8,178 nucleotides of DNA from Mageeibacillus sp. UBA1193. Its GTDB lineage: Bacteria; Bacillota; Clostridia; Saccharofermentanales; Saccharofermentanaceae. A program made the translations under genes and the position numbers. Location of the stretch: contig DBYF01000100.1 of assembly GCA_002310155.1 (NCBI GenBank), positions 299-8,476 on the forward strand. Reading direction: 5' to 3'. Positions within the stretch are counted from its first letter, which is position 1. The number at the start of each line of letters is the position of its first letter. Below, in pieces: positions 6,414 to 8,178 of this stretch. The notes below the pieces were generated by a model that did no database searches, was not told the DNA's origin, and saw only the letters and a program-made list of their open reading frames with translations.

Positions 6414-7112
6414 TCAGCCCTCCAGTGTTACAACGACTCTTCTGTTCGGCTCTTCGCCTTCACTGTGTGTCGTTACACCCTTTACGCCCTGAAGCTCAGC
6501 GTGAACGATGCGGCGCTCTGCCGGGTTCATCGGCTCAAGAACATACTGACGCTTGTTGCGCAGTACCTGGTTGGCAGCCTTGTGAGCCATATTGATCAGA
6601 ACTTCTTCTCTGTGCTTTCTGTAACCGCCGATGTCCAGGATCACGCGGAGTCTCTCTTCGCTGTGACGGTTGGCCACGAGGTTAGTAAGATAAGCGATGG
6701 AATCCAGTGTCTCACCGTGACGGCCGATCGCTGCGCCGCAGTCCTGACCGTTTACTGTGATATGGATCACATCATCCTCACGGTAAGAATCAAGCTTGCC
6801 GTGGATGCCGATGCCGGAGAGTACTTCCGCTACAAAAGAAACGGCTGCATCTTCAGCTTCACTGGCTTCGTCGCCCTCGAAGGACTCATCATCGCCATAG
6901 TATACGTCGCCGTCATCTTCCTCATCAGCTGCATCATCAGCAACATCAGCGGTAACGCGGACGGTAACTTCTTTCTTTCCCAGACCCAGGAACCCCTTGC
7001 CCTCATCGAGAACTTCAACCTGTGCCTGATCCTTCTCCACACCGAGTTCGGAGAGAGCAAGTTCGATTGCTTCTTCTTCCGTCTTTGCGGTCTTGGTTAC
7101 TGTCTTTTCCAT
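6414..7112 (-). CDS. jag: Jag/KhpB RNA-binding protein (Jag_N, KH and R3H domains)
   Basis: Jag (SpoIIIJ-associated protein, also called KhpB or EloR) is a cytoplasmic RNA-binding protein; in streptococci and some other Bacillota it affects cell elongation, often with KhpA. The 232 residues hold a Jag_N domain (about 1-54, with the conserved GKGFLGLGKKEV at 38-49), an acidic linker (about 56-88), a KH domain (about 89-165, with the loop IGRHGETLDSI at 129-139) and an R3H domain (about 170-231, with NPAERRIVH at 196-204 giving the RxxxH signature). The ATG at 7112 follows AAGGAGG (7124-7130) by 11 bases. The gene lies 46 bases after yidC and about 30 before mnmE, the standard arrangement in Bacillota. 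The acidic linker is long and very rich in Asp and Glu. Confidence 0.96.
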   Translation of the reverse strand: MEKTVTKTAKTEEEAIELALSELGVEKDQAQVEVLDEGKGFLGLGKKEVTVRVTADVADDAADEEDDGDVYYGDDESFEGDEASEAEDAAVSFVAEVLSGIGIHGKLDSYREDDVIHITVNGQDCGAAIGRHGETLDSIAYLTNLVANRHSEERLRVILDIGGYRKHREEVLINMAHKAANQVLRNKRQYVLEPMNPAERRIVHAELQGVKGVTTHSEGEEPNRRVVVTLEG

Positions 7113-7123
7113 GCCTGCCTATA

Positions 7124-7130
7124 CCTCCTT
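7124..7130 (-). promoter_or_regulatory. Ribosome binding site for jag
   Basis: AAGGAGG on the minus strand lies in the 46-base yidC-jag gap, 11 bases before the jag ATG. The gap shows no terminator or convincing promoter, in keeping with cotranscription. Confidence 0.8.
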
Positions 7131-7158
7131 GCCGTACGGATCACTCCGCACGAATAAA

Positions 7159-8178
7159 TTAATGCTTTTTCTTGCCGGACTTCTTTCCGGAACCCTTACC
7201 GGCGCCTGCTTCAGCTGTCGCAAGCTCCGCCTTTTTCTTCTTCTTGAAAGCGTTCTTCTTCTGCTCTTCAAGTTCCTTCTTCTTCTCTTCGAAAGGCTTG
7301 TTGAACATGAAGTATGTCAGTACCTGCTGGAGGATACCCATAAGGTTACCGATGATCCAGTAGAAACCGAAAGCCGCCGGCAGCGCGAATGTGGTAAGAA
7401 GCATGATTGCCGGCATTACGATGTTCATGATCTTCATGGTGCGGACGCCGGACTCTTCCGGAGCATTGAATGCCGGATTGTTCTTGGCGCGCTCTTTGTC
7501 TTCCTTCTTCTTCTTCGCTTCCGGCTTCAGTCTCGAGATGAGAATGTTCTGGAAGATCGTCGTAAGGAGTACGAGGACCGGGATGATAAGAAGCGGGAGA
7601 TAGATCGACGGTTCATCAGCGATCTTGCTGAAGTTCCATGTCGGTGTACGGCCGAGATCCAGACCCAGGAACTTCATGTCCGGAATCTGGTTCAGCTTGA
7701 TGTTTCCACTCTGGATGGCCTTGCTCATAGCAGCGCCGTCATTGTGGAGGAGATTGATCAGCTTAATGTTATCGTTGCCTACACCACTTACACCAAGGAG
7801 CTCACCGATCGCCTTGATGTTGGTCTTGCTGACACCTGTGATGTACTGCAGAGGTCTCTGCACGATATAGTATGTCGGGAACAGGAAGAAGATCGGCAGG
7901 AAAGGAACGATACATCCGGCAAATGTGGACGCGCCGTTCTCCTGGAAAAGCTTCTGCAGCTCTTCCTGCTGCTTCTGCTTGTCATCCGGATACTTTCTCT
8001 TGATCTCTGCCTGCTTGTCAGACAGAGCCTGCTGCTTCATCATTGCTTTTGCGGAGCGCACATTGAGCGGAACCGTCAAACCACGGACGATGATCGTAAG
8101 AAAAATGATAGCCAAACCGTAGTTGCCGAAAAATTCATACAGAAGGCTGGCCAGCCATCCGAGCAGACTCGTGATCGG
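7159..8178 (-). CDS. yidC: Membrane protein insertase YidC/Oxa1 family (5' end outside window)
   Basis: YidC inserts and folds membrane proteins in the cytoplasmic membrane, alone or with SecYEG. The frame is open to the window edge, so the first visible residue is internal and no start can be assigned; 339 residues are visible. Membrane segments lie at about residues 16-36 (ending IIVRGLTVPLN, with the conserved groove arginine at residue 32), 85-106 (CIVPFLPIFFLFPTYYIV), 193-212 (LPLLIIPVLVLLTTIF) and 250-290 (a long hydrophobic pair containing ALPAAFGFYWIIGNLMGIL). A charged cytoplasmic loop, RSAKAMMKQQALSDKQAEIK, follows the first segment. The C-terminus is a Lys-rich tail (about 298-339) of the kind that helps YidC bind ribosomes. 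Segment two and the last pair are typical for the family. In Bacillota the genes before it are usually rnpA and rpmH, next to the origin. Confidence 0.95.
   Translation of the reverse strand, partial: PITSLLGWLASLLYEFFGNYGLAIIFLTIIVRGLTVPLNVRSAKAMMKQQALSDKQAEIKRKYPDDKQKQQEELQKLFQENGASTFAGCIVPFLPIFFLFPTYYIVQRPLQYITGVSKTNIKAIGELLGVSGVGNDNIKLINLLHNDGAAMSKAIQSGNIKLNQIPDMKFLGLDLGRTPTWNFSKIADEPSIYLPLLIIPVLVLLTTIFQNILISRLKPEAKKKKEDKERAKNNPAFNAPEESGVRTMKIMNIVMPAIMLLTTFALPAAFGFYWIIGNLMGILQQVLTYFMFNKPFEEKKKELEEQKKNAFKKKKKAELATAEAGAGKGSGKKSGKKKH

Noticed and set aside
6465..7157. A 230-codon plus-strand open frame with hydrophobic stretches
   Set aside because: It lies opposite jag, which has three intact domains. 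The hydrophobic look arises because the complement of the Asp/Glu-rich linker codes for Val, Ile, Leu and Phe.

Overview
This window looks like an ordinary, gene-dense chromosomal stretch of a Gram-positive anaerobe-type bacterium (Bacillota, most likely class Clostridia). The signs are strong AAGGAGG-type ribosome binding sites, TATAAT promoters, the gene order yidC-jag-mnmE-mnmG-rsmG that typically flanks the replication origin in Bacillota, a GyrA N-terminus of clostridial character, and intermediate GC content judged by eye. A finer placement (for example within Oscillospirales) would be a guess.

Layout from left to right. Positions 1-443 carry the start of gyrA (minus strand, cut by the window edge). 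A 192-base AT-rich divergent region (444-635) holds candidate promoters in both directions and a perfect 12-base palindrome. Positions 636-2053 are a two-gene plus-strand unit: an ECF-type RNA polymerase sigma factor followed 2 bases later by a single-pass membrane protein that is probably its anti-sigma factor. A strong hairpin at 2074-2100 sits between this unit and the converging minus-strand operon and can terminate both. From 8178 down to 2102 the minus strand reads yidC (5' end outside the window), jag/khpB, mnmE, mnmG and rsmG, with small gaps and a final 8-base overlap, consistent with one transcript.

Functionally the minus-strand operon joins membrane protein insertion (YidC), an RNA-binding protein (Jag/KhpB), the two-protein tRNA wobble-uridine modifying complex (MnmE with MnmG) and a 16S rRNA methyltransferase (RsmG). 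All are translation-linked. The sigma/anti-sigma pair is the least typical element here: it lies between the rsmG end of the operon and gyrA. Its membrane protein has no zinc-binding anti-sigma motif and an outer domain I do not recognise.

No mobile elements, CRISPR arrays, tRNA or rRNA genes were seen. No gene-free stretch exceeds 300 bases. I see no clearly novel system. The points most worth a second look are the sigma/anti-sigma pair, the divergent palindrome, the natural alanine in the GyrA quinolone pocket, the altered G4 motif of MnmE, and the basic N-terminal extension of RsmG.
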